From the NCBI RefSeq assembly GCF_900177345.1, contig NZ_FWZT01000005.1, positions 124,001 through 188,000 of the forward strand: a DNA stretch of 64,000 nucleotides, written 5' to 3'. Position 1 is the first letter of the stretch; each line of letters opens with the position of its first letter. Both the position numbers and the translations under genes were made by a program. Below are positions 44,029-52,857 of this stretch, piece by piece. The stretch comes from Pseudobacteriovorax antillogorgiicola (GTDB lineage: Bacteria; Bdellovibrionota_B; Oligoflexia; Oligoflexales; Oligoflexaceae). Below the pieces are notes generated by a model that saw nothing but the letters and a program-made list of their open reading frames with translations, did no database searches and had not been told where the DNA came from.

Positions 44029-46788
44029 TTAAGATCTTAGTTCCGACATGTTCAACGCCAAGTGACTTTCGGGTAGTCGAATATGAAATCCGAATCGGTT
44101 ATTAGCCTCAAACTCTGGCGGCTCCAGAAATTCGATCTCGCAATGCCCCCCCTTATCTTCCACCATATGTTTGATAGCTGACATACCAACACCACGACCA
44201 GATATTTCCGTGATGTTGTGACGACTTGACGAGAAACCATCGATGAATATTAGGTTCGCAACCTTTACTGGGTCGTCTAAATCAGGGGTTGCATAGCCTT
44301 GATCGATTGCTGTTTCTAAGACATCGTTCAAGTTGAGCCCTTTGCCATCATCTTGATACCTAATCTCTAAGCCATCACCATCTCTTCGGACACTGAGGCT
44401 TAAGCTCCCTTGAGGCAACTTATCTTTAGCCACGCGAGCATCTGGATCTTCAATCCCATGATCCATGGAGTTACGAACGATATGGCTAAACACCGATTGA
44501 ATCAACATGCTTGTTTCTTCGTCTACCCAAATAGCTTCAAATTCGGTCTCAATATCAGGCATTGGTTTATTGAGACTAGCGGCAAGCTTTTTCACTTGGG
44601 TCCAAATCGGCTGAAATACTGCCTCTATCTCATCGAAATAGGCCCGTCGAAACTCATAGAAAAGCGAGCGATACCGATCTCTCACCACATCAGGTATTGA
44701 TTGAAACATCTCTAGAGCAGTTTCGATCGATTTTTTAGAAAATATTGCGGAACGCTCTTTCCTACGACCTAGGACTTCATAATTGATAGCTGCATATTCG
44801 TTATATGCCGACTCGACCAAGGCAAAATCCTTTCGAAGTTTCTCCCCATCCCAGAGGCTGGGATCTTGTCGCAATTTAGCGCAGTAGCTCTCTGCTTCGT
44901 GAAGACTCTCCAATAGTTTTGTCAAGTCAAACTCCCTAGCCGAAGCCTTCATCGTATGATAATTCATAAAAATCGTTCTAAGAGACTCCTCTCTAAATTC
45001 TTCCACTGTTTCTATAAGCAACTTATTTTCCTGCAAGAAACTGGCACTCTTGGTAAAAAAGGAGTGACACCGATCTGTAGAGACTTGGAGAAGCTTTCCG
45101 ATCACTTTCAACTCATGCTTTTGCTCCTCACTTTGTTCTTGAAGAGCTTTTAAGCTTGTCACATCTCTTGCTACGACCATGACTCTTTCAACAAGACCGT
45201 GACTTTCAACAATCGCTTGCCAATTCAATTCAATAATTTTGCCATTGAGCGTCATCTCCCGAGGAAGGTGATCCTCATTGACCTCAAAATTAAATGCCAG
45301 TTCGCCCAATGAGTTTATGAGAACACCTTCTAGAACCTGCACTTGGTCGGCATTCAAGTTACTCGGCCTAAAAATTGTCTCAATTACGTTTCGTTGTTCG
45401 AGAGTCTCTAAGCCAACAATATCTATTAGAAACCGAGAGTAGTACTTTTCTATTGTAAGATCAGGAAGAATCGTAAAAATCCCTTGTTCGATATGCCTCA
45501 TAACCGAAGCAATATGTCTGGTTTTCATCTCCACTTGATTTTCTACTTCATGAAACGCCTTTTGTAGATTGACGTTGAGCTGCTGAATCTTGTTGCGATC
45601 TTGCTTTTCTCTCTGATTGATCTTATCCCCCAGAGCCAAAGACAGTAGGATCACTTCAGCTGCGGAACCAATCGTTACAGCATTGTCAACAATAAACCCC
45701 TCTGGTAGAAAACCAAGATTCTTCATCCCTCGCAGAAAGACTCCAAGTAAGAACGATGTAAAGGCGATTCCAAAAAATAGTGACGATCGGCTTCTATGAT
45801 AAATCCCGACAGAAAACACATAGATGATGAGAAAGGCATCGAACATCACTAGAATATTGCCAAACATCACTGTCGGACCGTACGGTAATATCAATGATCC
45901 CAATGACAGACCTACCGAGAGACTAGTCATGCCATGAATTACTCGATGCGTCCGCGGCATGTTCTTCTTTGTTTCTAAGTAGCTCTGGACAAATAGATTA
46001 AGAAAGGTATTCACATTGCCAAGAAAGAAGCAGATACTAACATTACCCCACCACGGGTTATCAGGCCAAAGATGCTGTAGAGCAAAGCCCGTCATTGCCA
46101 TCTGAAGGAGGGCGTAGTTGCTAATATAGGCCACATAAAGAATATAGGAACGATTTTTAAAACTAATAAATAGAAAGAAGTTATAGAGAACCATAACGGT
46201 AACGATGCCATAGTAGATTCCCCAGCCCAGGATTTCTTTTTCAAGACGCTCGATATACCCATTATGTCTGGCGAGTTCTATGGGAATTTGAACCGTATCA
46301 CCTTGCATTCGAAGATAGATCGTCCTTACTTCATCCTGCTCCAACTCAAAGGGGATCACAAAGTTCCTGCTTTCAATGGGACGATCAGCAAATGGTAGAT
46401 GGTCTCCCATGTGAAGCTCTCGCTTTAATTCGTCACTTCGAAAATCAAATAATGTGATTTGGTTCTGAAGGGGGTAGAGGATCGATAGCAATACTTTGTC
46501 TTTTTCTGAGCTAAAGTTTTTCAATCGGAACCTCACCCAGTAGGCCACTTGAGTGAAGCCAAAGTTTGGCGACCCTTCCTGGTGCACCGTCCAAGCATCA
46601 GGGGCTAACGCTAGCACGTCTTTCAGTTCCAATTGCCCCTTCGGATCAGCATAAATATCGAGTCCGCGATCAACCCGCACCAGGTCCACATGACTTTGCA
46701 AGCCAAAGGTCTCCAGGCAATAGACATGACCTGAAGCAATGACACTAAAAGAGACTACTATTAATCGAAACAGAATCGTGTAGGCCAT
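44029..46788 (-). CDS. 7TMR-DISM CheA-like sensor kinase (PAS-like, Hpt, HATPase)
   Basis: 919 residues from the ATG at 46788, whose signal peptide (YTILFRLIVVSFSVIASG) argues against the TTG at 46809. A periplasmic 7TMR-DISMED2-type beta domain comes first (about 30-190; VAYWVRFRLKNFS, FVIPFELEQDE), then seven transmembrane helices to about 405 and a coiled coil. A PAS-like module (HIEQGIFTILPDLTIEKYYS) precedes an Hpt domain with the acceptor His in FMNYHTMKASAREFDL. The ATPase is CheA-type (HIVRNSMDHGIED, ISGRGVGMSAIKH). No HisKA, CheW or receiver domain. From the PAS-like module onward it is a paralogue of the kinase at 14617. Probably co-transcribed with the zinc-ribbon gene upstream. 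Confidence 0.87.
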   Translation of the reverse strand: MAYTILFRLIVVSFSVIASGHVYCLETFGLQSHVDLVRVDRGLDIYADPKGQLELKDVLALAPDAWTVHQEGSPNFGFTQVAYWVRFRLKNFSSEKDKVLLSILYPLQNQITLFDFRSDELKRELHMGDHLPFADRPIESRNFVIPFELEQDEVRTIYLRMQGDTVQIPIELARHNGYIERLEKEILGWGIYYGIVTVMVLYNFFLFISFKNRSYILYVAYISNYALLQMAMTGFALQHLWPDNPWWGNVSICFFLGNVNTFLNLFVQSYLETKKNMPRTHRVIHGMTSLSVGLSLGSLILPYGPTVMFGNILVMFDAFLIIYVFSVGIYHRSRSSLFFGIAFTSFLLGVFLRGMKNLGFLPEGFIVDNAVTIGSAAEVILLSLALGDKINQREKQDRNKIQQLNVNLQKAFHEVENQVEMKTRHIASVMRHIEQGIFTILPDLTIEKYYSRFLIDIVGLETLEQRNVIETIFRPSNLNADQVQVLEGVLINSLGELAFNFEVNEDHLPREMTLNGKIIELNWQAIVESHGLVERVMVVARDVTSLKALQEQSEEQKHELKVIGKLLQVSTDRCHSFFTKSASFLQENKLLIETVEEFREESLRTIFMNYHTMKASAREFDLTKLLESLHEAESYCAKLRQDPSLWDGEKLRKDFALVESAYNEYAAINYEVLGRRKERSAIFSKKSIETALEMFQSIPDVVRDRYRSLFYEFRRAYFDEIEAVFQPIWTQVKKLAASLNKPMPDIETEFEAIWVDEETSMLIQSVFSHIVRNSMDHGIEDPDARVAKDKLPQGSLSLSVRRDGDGLEIRYQDDGKGLNLNDVLETAIDQGYATPDLDDPVKVANLIFIDGFSSSRHNITEISGRGVGMSAIKHMVEDKGGHCEIEFLEPPEFEANNRFGFHIRLPESHLALNMSELRS

Positions 46789-46839
46789 AGAGCAACCAAG
46801 CCAGGTCAAGGGTAAGTGCAGGATAAAGAGTAAGACGAA

Positions 46840-47142
46840 CTAAGGTTTCAAAAATCGTTTTAACGATGCAATAAAGCCACTTTCAGATTTGGTTTTGAAA
46901 AGCAGCTCCAGCTCACCTTCATCCAAGAAGATTCCACCACAAGTTTGACAGCGATCGATAAGCACATGATAGAGAGATTCCACCGCCATAACTTTAGAGC
47001 AGTTCGGACACTTGCGGACTTTCTCGTGACGCAAGATCCCTCGGGACTTTTCAATATCAAGCTTTTTCTGCTCAACGTACTTATGTATATCAGACCAAAA
47101 AATATCCTTATCTAAGTCTGAAGATCCAGGTTGCTTTGCCAT
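46840..47142 (-). CDS. Zinc-ribbon (zf-TFIIB type) protein
   Basis: 100 residues, cytoplasmic. Two Cys pairs, CPNCSKVM and CQTCGGIFLDEGELELLF, form the zf-TFIIB-like zinc ribbon in which the second pair is followed by G-G-I-F-L-D-x-G-E-L-E. A charged helix precedes it and a basic tail follows. Such proteins are widespread and of unknown function. Stop to kinase start is about 50 bp in the same direction. Confidence 0.85.
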   Translation of the reverse strand: MAKQPGSSDLDKDIFWSDIHKYVEQKKLDIEKSRGILRHEKVRKCPNCSKVMAVESLYHVLIDRCQTCGGIFLDEGELELLFKTKSESGFIASLKRFLKP

Positions 47143-47312
47143 AAGTGTCTCTCTCTAGCCAGGTTAGATGTGAAGCCTTCGAAATTATAGCACTTGAAAT
47201 CCTATCTTACGATAGGGCTGGCAAGCTGTAACAATAAAGCCTAAGTATGACCTAGTAAGATTAAGTATTTTAGCCCCTTACCTGTAATTTCCTTGATCTA
47301 GAATCACCACAG

Positions 47313-47327
47313 TGATAACGCTTATCA
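47313..47327. promoter_or_regulatory. Fur-like box upstream of the DUF6607 gene
   Basis: TGATAACGCTTATCA is an inverted repeat (TGATAA/TTATCA arms) and matches the 7-1-7 Fur core TGATAATnATTATCA at all but two arm positions. It lies 29 bp upstream of the start codon, in a position to block transcription or translation initiation. Confidence 0.65.
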
Positions 47328-47355
47328 ATATCAAAAACTTAGAGAGGACAACGTT

Positions 47356-48264
47356 ATGTGGAACGTCCGCACGGGAACCCTTGCGTCTTTAGGCCTATTA
47401 TTAACTGCTCAAGGCTCAGCCTCGACCAGCCTAAGCCCAGTCGATTTTGCTCAGGCTCGGCAAGAAATTATGAACTTCGCCGGATGTTATCAGGTAGAGT
47501 ATACCTATAAAGAGTACGAGGCACTTGTTGATGATTACAAACTGAAACCAAGTAAAACCACATATGCCTACGAGTGGATTGTGGCAGATGATCGTGGTGA
47601 AGTGATTGACCTGCAACATATCCTGACCATGAAGGACTTTGCCCTGAAACACTGGCGCCAGCGCTGGCAGTATGAATCCCCTTCGGTATTAACCTATCAA
47701 GGTGAGCAAACCTGGACAAAATCAGCGAATAAAAAGATTGGCACTTGGACGCAGAAAGTTTTCCAAGTAGACGACAGCCCTCGCTATGAGTGCAGTAGCG
47801 CCTGGTATTGGGATGATGACGGCCCCTTTTGGCAGTGTGAAGCCGCGGCTCCACTTCCTAGGCGAGATGCGACGACAAGAGACGACTATCAAATCATGAT
47901 CCGTAACAACCTTCACCGCAATACGAACGAAGGCTGGATTCACGGTCAAGATAATACCAAACTGGTGGTAGATGAAAAGGATAGTTATCCCCTTGTGAAA
48001 GAAAGAGGACTAAATAGCTACAAAAAAGTTGATCCGAGTTTTTGTCAATCTGCGCAAGACTACTGGTCCGAGTTCAGCCTATACTGGAACATTGTTGTAG
48101 ACGTTTGGGACGATGTTTACTCTGAGGCAGAAACAATTCAGATTCAAGGTCCAACACCATTATGGCAAGAGATCTTCCAAATGGTGGAACGAGCTAAGAA
48201 CCAAAAACAAAGTCTCGATGCCTTCGAGAATGACTTCAACGAGCTGATTCGCTCGCGAATTTAA
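47356..48264 (+). CDS. DUF6607 family exported protein
   Basis: 302 residues with a signal peptide (TLASLGLLLTAQGSAST). The family's run of landmarks is complete: FAGCYQVEYTY, EWIVADDRGEVIDLQHIL, KHWRQRWQYE, GTWTQKVFQVDDSPRYEC, APLPRRDATTRDDYQIM, GWIHGQDNTK and a C-terminal helical part. The function is unknown. Genes of this family are often seen near heme or iron uptake receptors, and the Fur-like box just upstream agrees. GAGAGGA at about 8 nt supports the ATG. Confidence 0.85.
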   Translation: MWNVRTGTLASLGLLLTAQGSASTSLSPVDFAQARQEIMNFAGCYQVEYTYKEYEALVDDYKLKPSKTTYAYEWIVADDRGEVIDLQHILTMKDFALKHWRQRWQYESPSVLTYQGEQTWTKSANKKIGTWTQKVFQVDDSPRYECSSAWYWDDDGPFWQCEAAAPLPRRDATTRDDYQIMIRNNLHRNTNEGWIHGQDNTKLVVDEKDSYPLVKERGLNSYKKVDPSFCQSAQDYWSEFSLYWNIVVDVWDDVYSEAETIQIQGPTPLWQEIFQMVERAKNQKQSLDAFENDFNELIRSRI

Positions 48265-48272
48265 GTGTACTT

Positions 48273-48305
48273 GTCGCTAGCTTCCTTGTCGGAGGCGGCG
48301 ACAGA
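48273..48305. terminator. Long hairpin between convergent DUF6607 and protease genes
   Basis: Outer arms TTGTCGC and GCGACA with inner arms GCTTCC and GGAGGC (one G-T) form a two-part stem around TTGTC. It fills the 43-bp gap between the convergent stops. No T-run is seen, so it is a probable but atypical bidirectional terminator. Confidence 0.55.
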
Positions 48306-48307
48306 TA

Positions 48308-49504
48308 TCAAGCATGGACTTTCGTCACAGCGATCATAGGTAAGTTGAGAAGGTGTCGATCAAGCCATTTTTCAGTGACACAGCTATGACCACCTTGCCC
48401 CCAGCCCAGGCCCCAGCTATTGGCAACCACATAGCAATAACGACCTTCATGAGCGAGGTGTTCTGGCAGCTCCAGGTAGCCGACAATGTTGATCGCATGG
48501 CCTTTGCCGTGCTGATCGAGACCGCCTCCTTCATTGAGCCGGGCAAGATCGATCACGGGTCTTTGACCATAGAAGTTGGGGCTCAAACGCACGGCGGCGA
48601 TCACGGGTTGATCCTTGTCTAGGACTTCAGGCAAGTCTCCCACACTATAGAAGGAGTCGTAATCAGCTACCCTAGCAACACCTTTTTGAAAGCAGCCGGA
48701 CGGCAAGGGCACTTGGGTTTCGTTCCCCCTTTGAGCTTCGATCTTATAGGGACACTGAGCCTCGCTTGGAAGATCCAAACGACTTTGCTGTTGGGAATGA
48801 TCTAACGCTGGAACCGCCCAGCTACCACGCTTGCTGCAAGGCTTATCCTGACAGTCAGGCTTGGCAGCCCAATACACATACTGCTCTGAAATGTCATACT
48901 CTTGACCTTGCTGCCTTAAGAGAATCTCCACAGCCCGTGCTGTCGCAAAAGCTGAACAGGTAGGGCGAGCACCCTGATGACGAATGGGTAGATCACGGGC
49001 ACCGCGAATCATCTTGTAAGTGTAGCGCGCCTTACTGGGCTTGTTGCTACTCTCGCGCTGGACTTTTTTGGGTGCCAACGACTGATAGTCGACCAGGTTC
49101 TTTTTAAAGGTTACTCGATCACGATCGAATTTCGAATGATAGCTTTTCCAATAATCGAATGTTTCTTGGTGCTGGCGTTTCATACTCTGTAAAGTAGCCA
49201 TATACCGGCTCTTCATAGAATCTGCTGTTGCCTTGTACTGCTGACGGTCTGCCCTAGCCTTTTCTTTGAAGCGAGATAACATCTCTTCTTGTACCGATGC
49301 TCCCGACTCCTGAGCCTTAGGCTGATCTGGAGCAGCACTTGCTGGCAAAGGACCTAGCACCTTTTCATAGTACTTCTGGTCAAGATTAGTGGCACCTGAG
49401 TTCTGGGTCAGATCCTCAAGAATTGCTATCAGTAATGGCGGCAGCTTTTTTTCTGCCCGAGCTGAGACTGACAAGAAAACAAGGAGAGCGCAACAAAACC
49501 TCAT
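48308..49504 (-). CDS. Exported papain-fold (C1-like) cysteine protease
   Basis: 398 residues. A signal peptide (FCCALLVFLSVSARA) and a charged, helical pro-like region of about 150 residues precede the catalytic domain. Oxyanion Gln177 and nucleophile Cys183 lie in RHQGARPTCSAFATARA, His336 in GKGHAINIVGY, and Asn362 in VANSWGLGWGQGG. All four residues of the papain site are present, so it should be active, probably after removal of the pro-region. It is the last gene of a three-gene operon, with its ATG overlapping the upstream stop (ATGA). The upstream partners are LPP20-like envelope proteins, suggesting a role in envelope assembly or extracellular proteolysis. Confidence 0.9.
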   Translation of the reverse strand: MRFCCALLVFLSVSARAEKKLPPLLIAILEDLTQNSGATNLDQKYYEKVLGPLPASAAPDQPKAQESGASVQEEMLSRFKEKARADRQQYKATADSMKSRYMATLQSMKRQHQETFDYWKSYHSKFDRDRVTFKKNLVDYQSLAPKKVQRESSNKPSKARYTYKMIRGARDLPIRHQGARPTCSAFATARAVEILLRQQGQEYDISEQYVYWAAKPDCQDKPCSKRGSWAVPALDHSQQQSRLDLPSEAQCPYKIEAQRGNETQVPLPSGCFQKGVARVADYDSFYSVGDLPEVLDKDQPVIAAVRLSPNFYGQRPVIDLARLNEGGGLDQHGKGHAINIVGYLELPEHLAHEGRYCYVVANSWGLGWGQGGHSCVTEKWLDRHLLNLPMIAVTKVHA

Positions 49505-50424
49505 CGTACGATCTCCAATTGCGAGCGAGCAAGCTGCACCGCATCCTTTTCTGTATTACCGAATCCTGTCGCCGAGATCTCATGTGTAAAAATCACAACG
49601 CCCTCAAGCACTCCTTGTAGATTGCAAGAGATCTCTACAAACTGTTGATCAAGCTGTTCAGATCGAGCAAAGACAGTTTTCCGACAGCTAGCCTTTAAGT
49701 TTGCTTCGCTTTTCTGTTCACTAACGGAATAGCCTTCTTTTTGGATTATATCCTTAAGATCAGCTTTCAAGTCTAGTGCCAGATCATCTTCGGGGAGGAA
49801 CTTTAGTCGCTTGTTACCGATCAACTGTTGAACCTCAGCCGAAAGCTGGTCGATGGCTTTTAGGTCTAAGGCATTGCAGCTTCCCAGATTTAAACAAAGG
49901 AAAAAATTACTCTTGAGCAGGGGTCCGTTTTCAGTGATATCAGCCTGTGCAGCAACCGCACTGATGATTTTATCTTTTCTAGAAGCTGCGTTTTTAATGG
50001 TATCAAGGTGCTGAAGCAGCTTTTCCGAATGGAGCCTAACCTTACTTCGAATAGACTTCAGTAGCTGGCCTTTATTGATCTTAACTACTGTTTGAAACTT
50101 GCCACCATCGTTACAGCTTTTAACCACCCGTGCCTCTGTGAGGTTCTCGGAAACCACTGATTCGGCATTGGACTGAAAATCAACTGATAGTCTGTCTTCG
50201 ACGACCCGACTTGAAGAGTTTACTTGAACTCGAATTTGTTTTGCTAGATCAACCCGCGCAACATCAACAGCAACTGGTTGGATCGTCGATTCTCCATAAC
50301 CCCAAAAAAAGGATTGATCCCTAGTTTTTTGATTGAAGAACTGAAGACAGGTGTCTTCTCCTTGAGCCAAAGGGCTCCAAAGCATGCTGGCCGCAGCAAT
50401 AACGGGAAATAGTGTGCGCATCAT
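49501..50424 (-). CDS. Exported LPP20-like protein
   Basis: 307 residues with a cleaved signal (FPVIAAASMLWSPLAQG). Residues about 40-125 resemble the LPP20 fold: WGYGESTIQPVAVDVARVDLAKQIRVQVNS with a following strand-rich part. The C-terminal domain repeats a DUF-like pattern (LKDIIQKEGYSV, FGNTEKDAVQLARSQL). Four Cys are present in two likely pairs. The role is unknown. Coupled by 4-bp overlap to the protease gene and about 40 bp after the next lipoprotein. Confidence 0.72.
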   Translation of the reverse strand: MMRTLFPVIAAASMLWSPLAQGEDTCLQFFNQKTRDQSFFWGYGESTIQPVAVDVARVDLAKQIRVQVNSSSRVVEDRLSVDFQSNAESVVSENLTEARVVKSCNDGGKFQTVVKINKGQLLKSIRSKVRLHSEKLLQHLDTIKNAASRKDKIISAVAAQADITENGPLLKSNFFLCLNLGSCNALDLKAIDQLSAEVQQLIGNKRLKFLPEDDLALDLKADLKDIIQKEGYSVSEQKSEANLKASCRKTVFARSEQLDQQFVEISCNLQGVLEGVVIFTHEISATGFGNTEKDAVQLARSQLEIVR

Positions 50425-50464
50425 CAGCGACTCCAGGTTATCAAGGGGACTCGCCCCTTATGAC

Positions 50465-51061
50465 TTATAGGTTGTCGATAAAATCTTTCTGCGCATCCAA
50501 AAGCTTTTGCCGGATTTCAGCATTGCCTTTTTGCTTCGGGCTGGTAGCATCGCGCAGCTGCTTAGCGAGCAGGGCTTCCTTCACTGCAATCGAAGCAGCA
50601 CAGCGGATTTTCAAAACGCGACTGCCAGCCGTATCTGACTGCTCACGGATCTCATAGTAACGCTGCTTCACACTTGCTCCAGATATTGCACCTTGGCTAA
50701 GGAACGCTGTAATCGATTCAAATGCTGGATCGTCGGCAGCTGAAGCCTCGTCAAGCTGACCTGAAGTCGTGATGTTTTCCTTAATATAGCGGAGCATTTG
50801 TGTCTTCGCATCGAGAGCCGCCGCCTTCATACATGCTTCTGGCCGGCTGTCGCCACTCATGGTCATGATATTCGCAAAATAGACGAGCTTGCCATCTTTC
50901 CACATCACCTTAGCCCCTGTTGCCCAGTCAGGCGTATCTTCCATGCCCGCCATTCGCTCGATCACCCGGGATGCACGAAACTCAGGAGCCCCTTCTTCGG
51001 GAGTAGAAGAACAGCTAGACAACATGCAAACTCCAAGGCAGAGGGCAAGAACACTTCTCAT
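50465..51061 (-). CDS. LPP20-family lipoprotein
   Basis: 198 residues from the ATG at 51061, which has AAGGAG at 6 nt; the ATG at 51076 contains that ribosome site. The lipobox is CMLSSC. The LPP20 domain covers most of the mature protein: the start of the fold near TPDWATGAKVMWKDGKLVYFANI, ACMKAAALDAKTQMLRYI, and a long C-terminal helix (AVKEALLAKQLRD). Paralogous in fold to the next gene. LPP20 proteins sit in the outer membrane and often precede secretion or peptidase genes; the precise role is not known. First gene of the protease operon. Confidence 0.78.
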   Translation of the reverse strand: MRSVLALCLGVCMLSSCSSTPEEGAPEFRASRVIERMAGMEDTPDWATGAKVMWKDGKLVYFANIMTMSGDSRPEACMKAAALDAKTQMLRYIKENITTSGQLDEASAADDPAFESITAFLSQGAISGASVKQRYYEIREQSDTAGSRVLKIRCAASIAVKEALLAKQLRDATSPKQKGNAEIRQKLLDAQKDFIDNL

Positions 51062-51520
51062 GAAAAACTCCTTCAATGAATCAATAAAAATGCCACTAGA
51101 CGAGATTCGCCAAAGACTGATCAGGTATAGTCCAAGTGAGACCTGGATTTATTGCAAGTGTACCTCGAAACTTTTTTTCTTTCATTACCCGGATGAGAGA
51201 GATATCAGGGTTTTTTGACCAGACAACAAGAAGCCTTGTGGCTTCCCCTGTGGGCCCGATCATGCTGGGAAAAATCTGCCTAGCCTGCATACTTTCCTAT
51301 ATGAAAACAAATACTTACTTTTTACTCAAACTTGCCCCAAGGCTTATTCCTCAATGCCTAAGCGAATTTAGTTATTTTTAATGGAGTGACAATTCTACAG
51401 ATTTAGACAGTAAGACTAATGAGTTAAAGTTGATGCCGGAAATGAGTCACATTTTTTTAAGAGCGACCGAACCCATGGTGTCTCCCATTTTATAATAGTG
51501 GAAGAATGGGAGGAATACGG
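51062..51520. other. Divergent promoter region
   Basis: About 460 bp between the LPP20/protease operon and the acyltransferase gene. No gene is supported. GAAGCC-TTGT-GGCTTC (about 51230-51246) is a 6-bp hairpin without an adjacent T-run. Confidence 0.4.
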
Positions 51521-52309
51521 ATGGAATCTTTTAAAACTTTTACATTACACTGGGACAAAATGTCCTCTAGCATCAAGTATCAGGTGCTAAGCGTTCGCTG
51601 CCGTGCTTACCAAAAGGTGGGAAAGTTCTCTAGTGAGAAACGCCCCATGGATGTAGTCGATGTATTTGACCGTCAGTCAAGTTTTCCTATGGTGCTCTAT
51701 AAGGGTCGTGTCGTCGCTACCATGCGAATTATTAATCACAGGGGAGACCAGTGCCTTGAGCATGACTTTGCTGGCCCAAAGCTACGTGCTCTCGTATCAC
51801 AACCGTGCCTTGAAATCACCCGCGTATGTGTCGACCCAGACTTTTCGCGACTGGGGCTGACCAACTTACTCTTTCAGGAGGCCGCACAAGCCATTGTCGA
51901 CTTGGCGTTTCAAAGTAAAAAATTCACAGTGATCGGCTCTTGTACTGAAGAACTCATACCGTTTTATCAGAAGGTGGGCTGCGAGCTTATAGGCTTGGAG
52001 TACACCCATCCTGAACTCGGCAACCGCCCTCATCATATTTTCATTGCTGACACGAAAAAACTGATGATGGGTCATATGAATTTTTTCGTATTTGCCGCCG
52101 TTGCCGCTAAGGCTGCCCTGCGTGCAAAGCAACTCCATGGCTACCGAAAGATCTGCCCAAAGCTTAACCTAGCACTGCTTGCTCACTATCCCTTGCTCTT
52201 TAGCCTAAGGTTACGATCCCTAATAGCTCTAAAGATCAGACAGTGGCGCCGCCTTACGAAGGCCTTGCCACACCGGAGGCAGGCCCGGCTTGCGTTGGGC
52301 CAATCATAG
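51521..52309 (+). CDS. GNAT-fold acyltransferase (FeeM / AHL-synthase-like)
   Basis: 262 residues from the ATG at 51521, with GGAGG at 7 nt. The fold resembles N-acyl amino-acid synthase/autoinducer-synthase GNATs: VRCRAYQKVGKF near the N-terminus, MVLYKGRVVATMRIIN, LEITRVCVDPDFSRLGLTNL, FYQKVGCELIG. The C-terminal 80 residues form a basic, partly hydrophobic helical extension (NFFVFAAVAAKAALRAKQL) that may contact the membrane. Likely transfers an acyl chain from an acyl carrier to an amine; product unknown. A homoserine-lactone signal is possible but not shown. Confidence 0.72.
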   Translation: MESFKTFTLHWDKMSSSIKYQVLSVRCRAYQKVGKFSSEKRPMDVVDVFDRQSSFPMVLYKGRVVATMRIINHRGDQCLEHDFAGPKLRALVSQPCLEITRVCVDPDFSRLGLTNLLFQEAAQAIVDLAFQSKKFTVIGSCTEELIPFYQKVGCELIGLEYTHPELGNRPHHIFIADTKKLMMGHMNFFVFAAVAAKAALRAKQLHGYRKICPKLNLALLAHYPLLFSLRLRSLIALKIRQWRRLTKALPHRRQARLALGQS

Positions 52310-52401
52310 CAAGCAGTTCAAAAAGTAAGCAAATTGCGTCGCCTTGGTGAACATTGTATTCTGTTACCAGGGCGATTGACATTTTTTTGGGAGCCAGTGT
52401 T

Positions 52402-52857
52402 TTGAGACGGTTAATCCTTTTAACAGGTCTTACCTGCTTTTTGCTAGGCGCTAGTGGTGACAATCCTGCTCCAGTTGCAAAGCCAACTACTGCACGGCCG
52501 AGTCAAGCAAAGGCAGGGCTTGAAGAGGTTCAAGCTCTAGTCGATGCTGGCAAGTATAAGCTCGCCATCCGAAAAGGCTTAAAAATTGGAAAAAAAGCAA
52601 AGGATGCCAAGGCATATAACCTTGTGGGGTACTCATACCGCCAGCTCGGACGCTACAAAAAGGCCATCAAAGCCTACAAAATCGCCTTAAGGATCGATCC
52701 AACCTTATCCATCGCAAAAGAATATTTGGCAATCGCCTATTTGAAGCAAGGTGACGCGAAGCAAGCAAAGAAGATCTATAAAGTCCTAAAAAGCGAAAAC
52801 CCAAAGCTAGCAAAAATGGTCAAATTTGAAGCGGAAAAATTGGGAATAAGCCTTTGA
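52402..52857 (+). CDS. Exported TPR protein
   Basis: 151 residues from a TTG at 52402 with GGGAG about 8 nt upstream; this start gives a proper signal peptide (RRLILLTGLTCFLLGASG), while an earlier TTG does not. Two to three tetratricopeptide repeats follow: AKAYNLVGYSYRQLGRYKKA, IKAYKIALRIDPTL, AKEYLAIAYLKQGDAKQA. The protein is Lys-rich. It probably mediates protein contacts in the periplasm. Its TGA overlaps the TTG start of the peroxidase gene. Confidence 0.75.
   Translation: MRRLILLTGLTCFLLGASGDNPAPVAKPTTARPSQAKAGLEEVQALVDAGKYKLAIRKGLKIGKKAKDAKAYNLVGYSYRQLGRYKKAIKAYKIALRIDPTLSIAKEYLAIAYLKQGDAKQAKKIYKVLKSENPKLAKMVKFEAEKLGISL

Noticed and set aside
51226-51300. Possible riboswitch-like hairpins upstream of the LPP20 operon
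   Set aside because: I compared it by eye with the c-di-GMP-I pattern and other common classes and found no match; only a simple 6-bp hairpin remains.
51521-52309. Assignment of the acyltransferase as a LuxI-type autoinducer synthase
   Set aside because: The fold is related, but the conserved Arg/Phe/Trp set of LuxI is not evident and no LuxR-type regulator is adjacent, so only the general GNAT acyltransferase call is kept.
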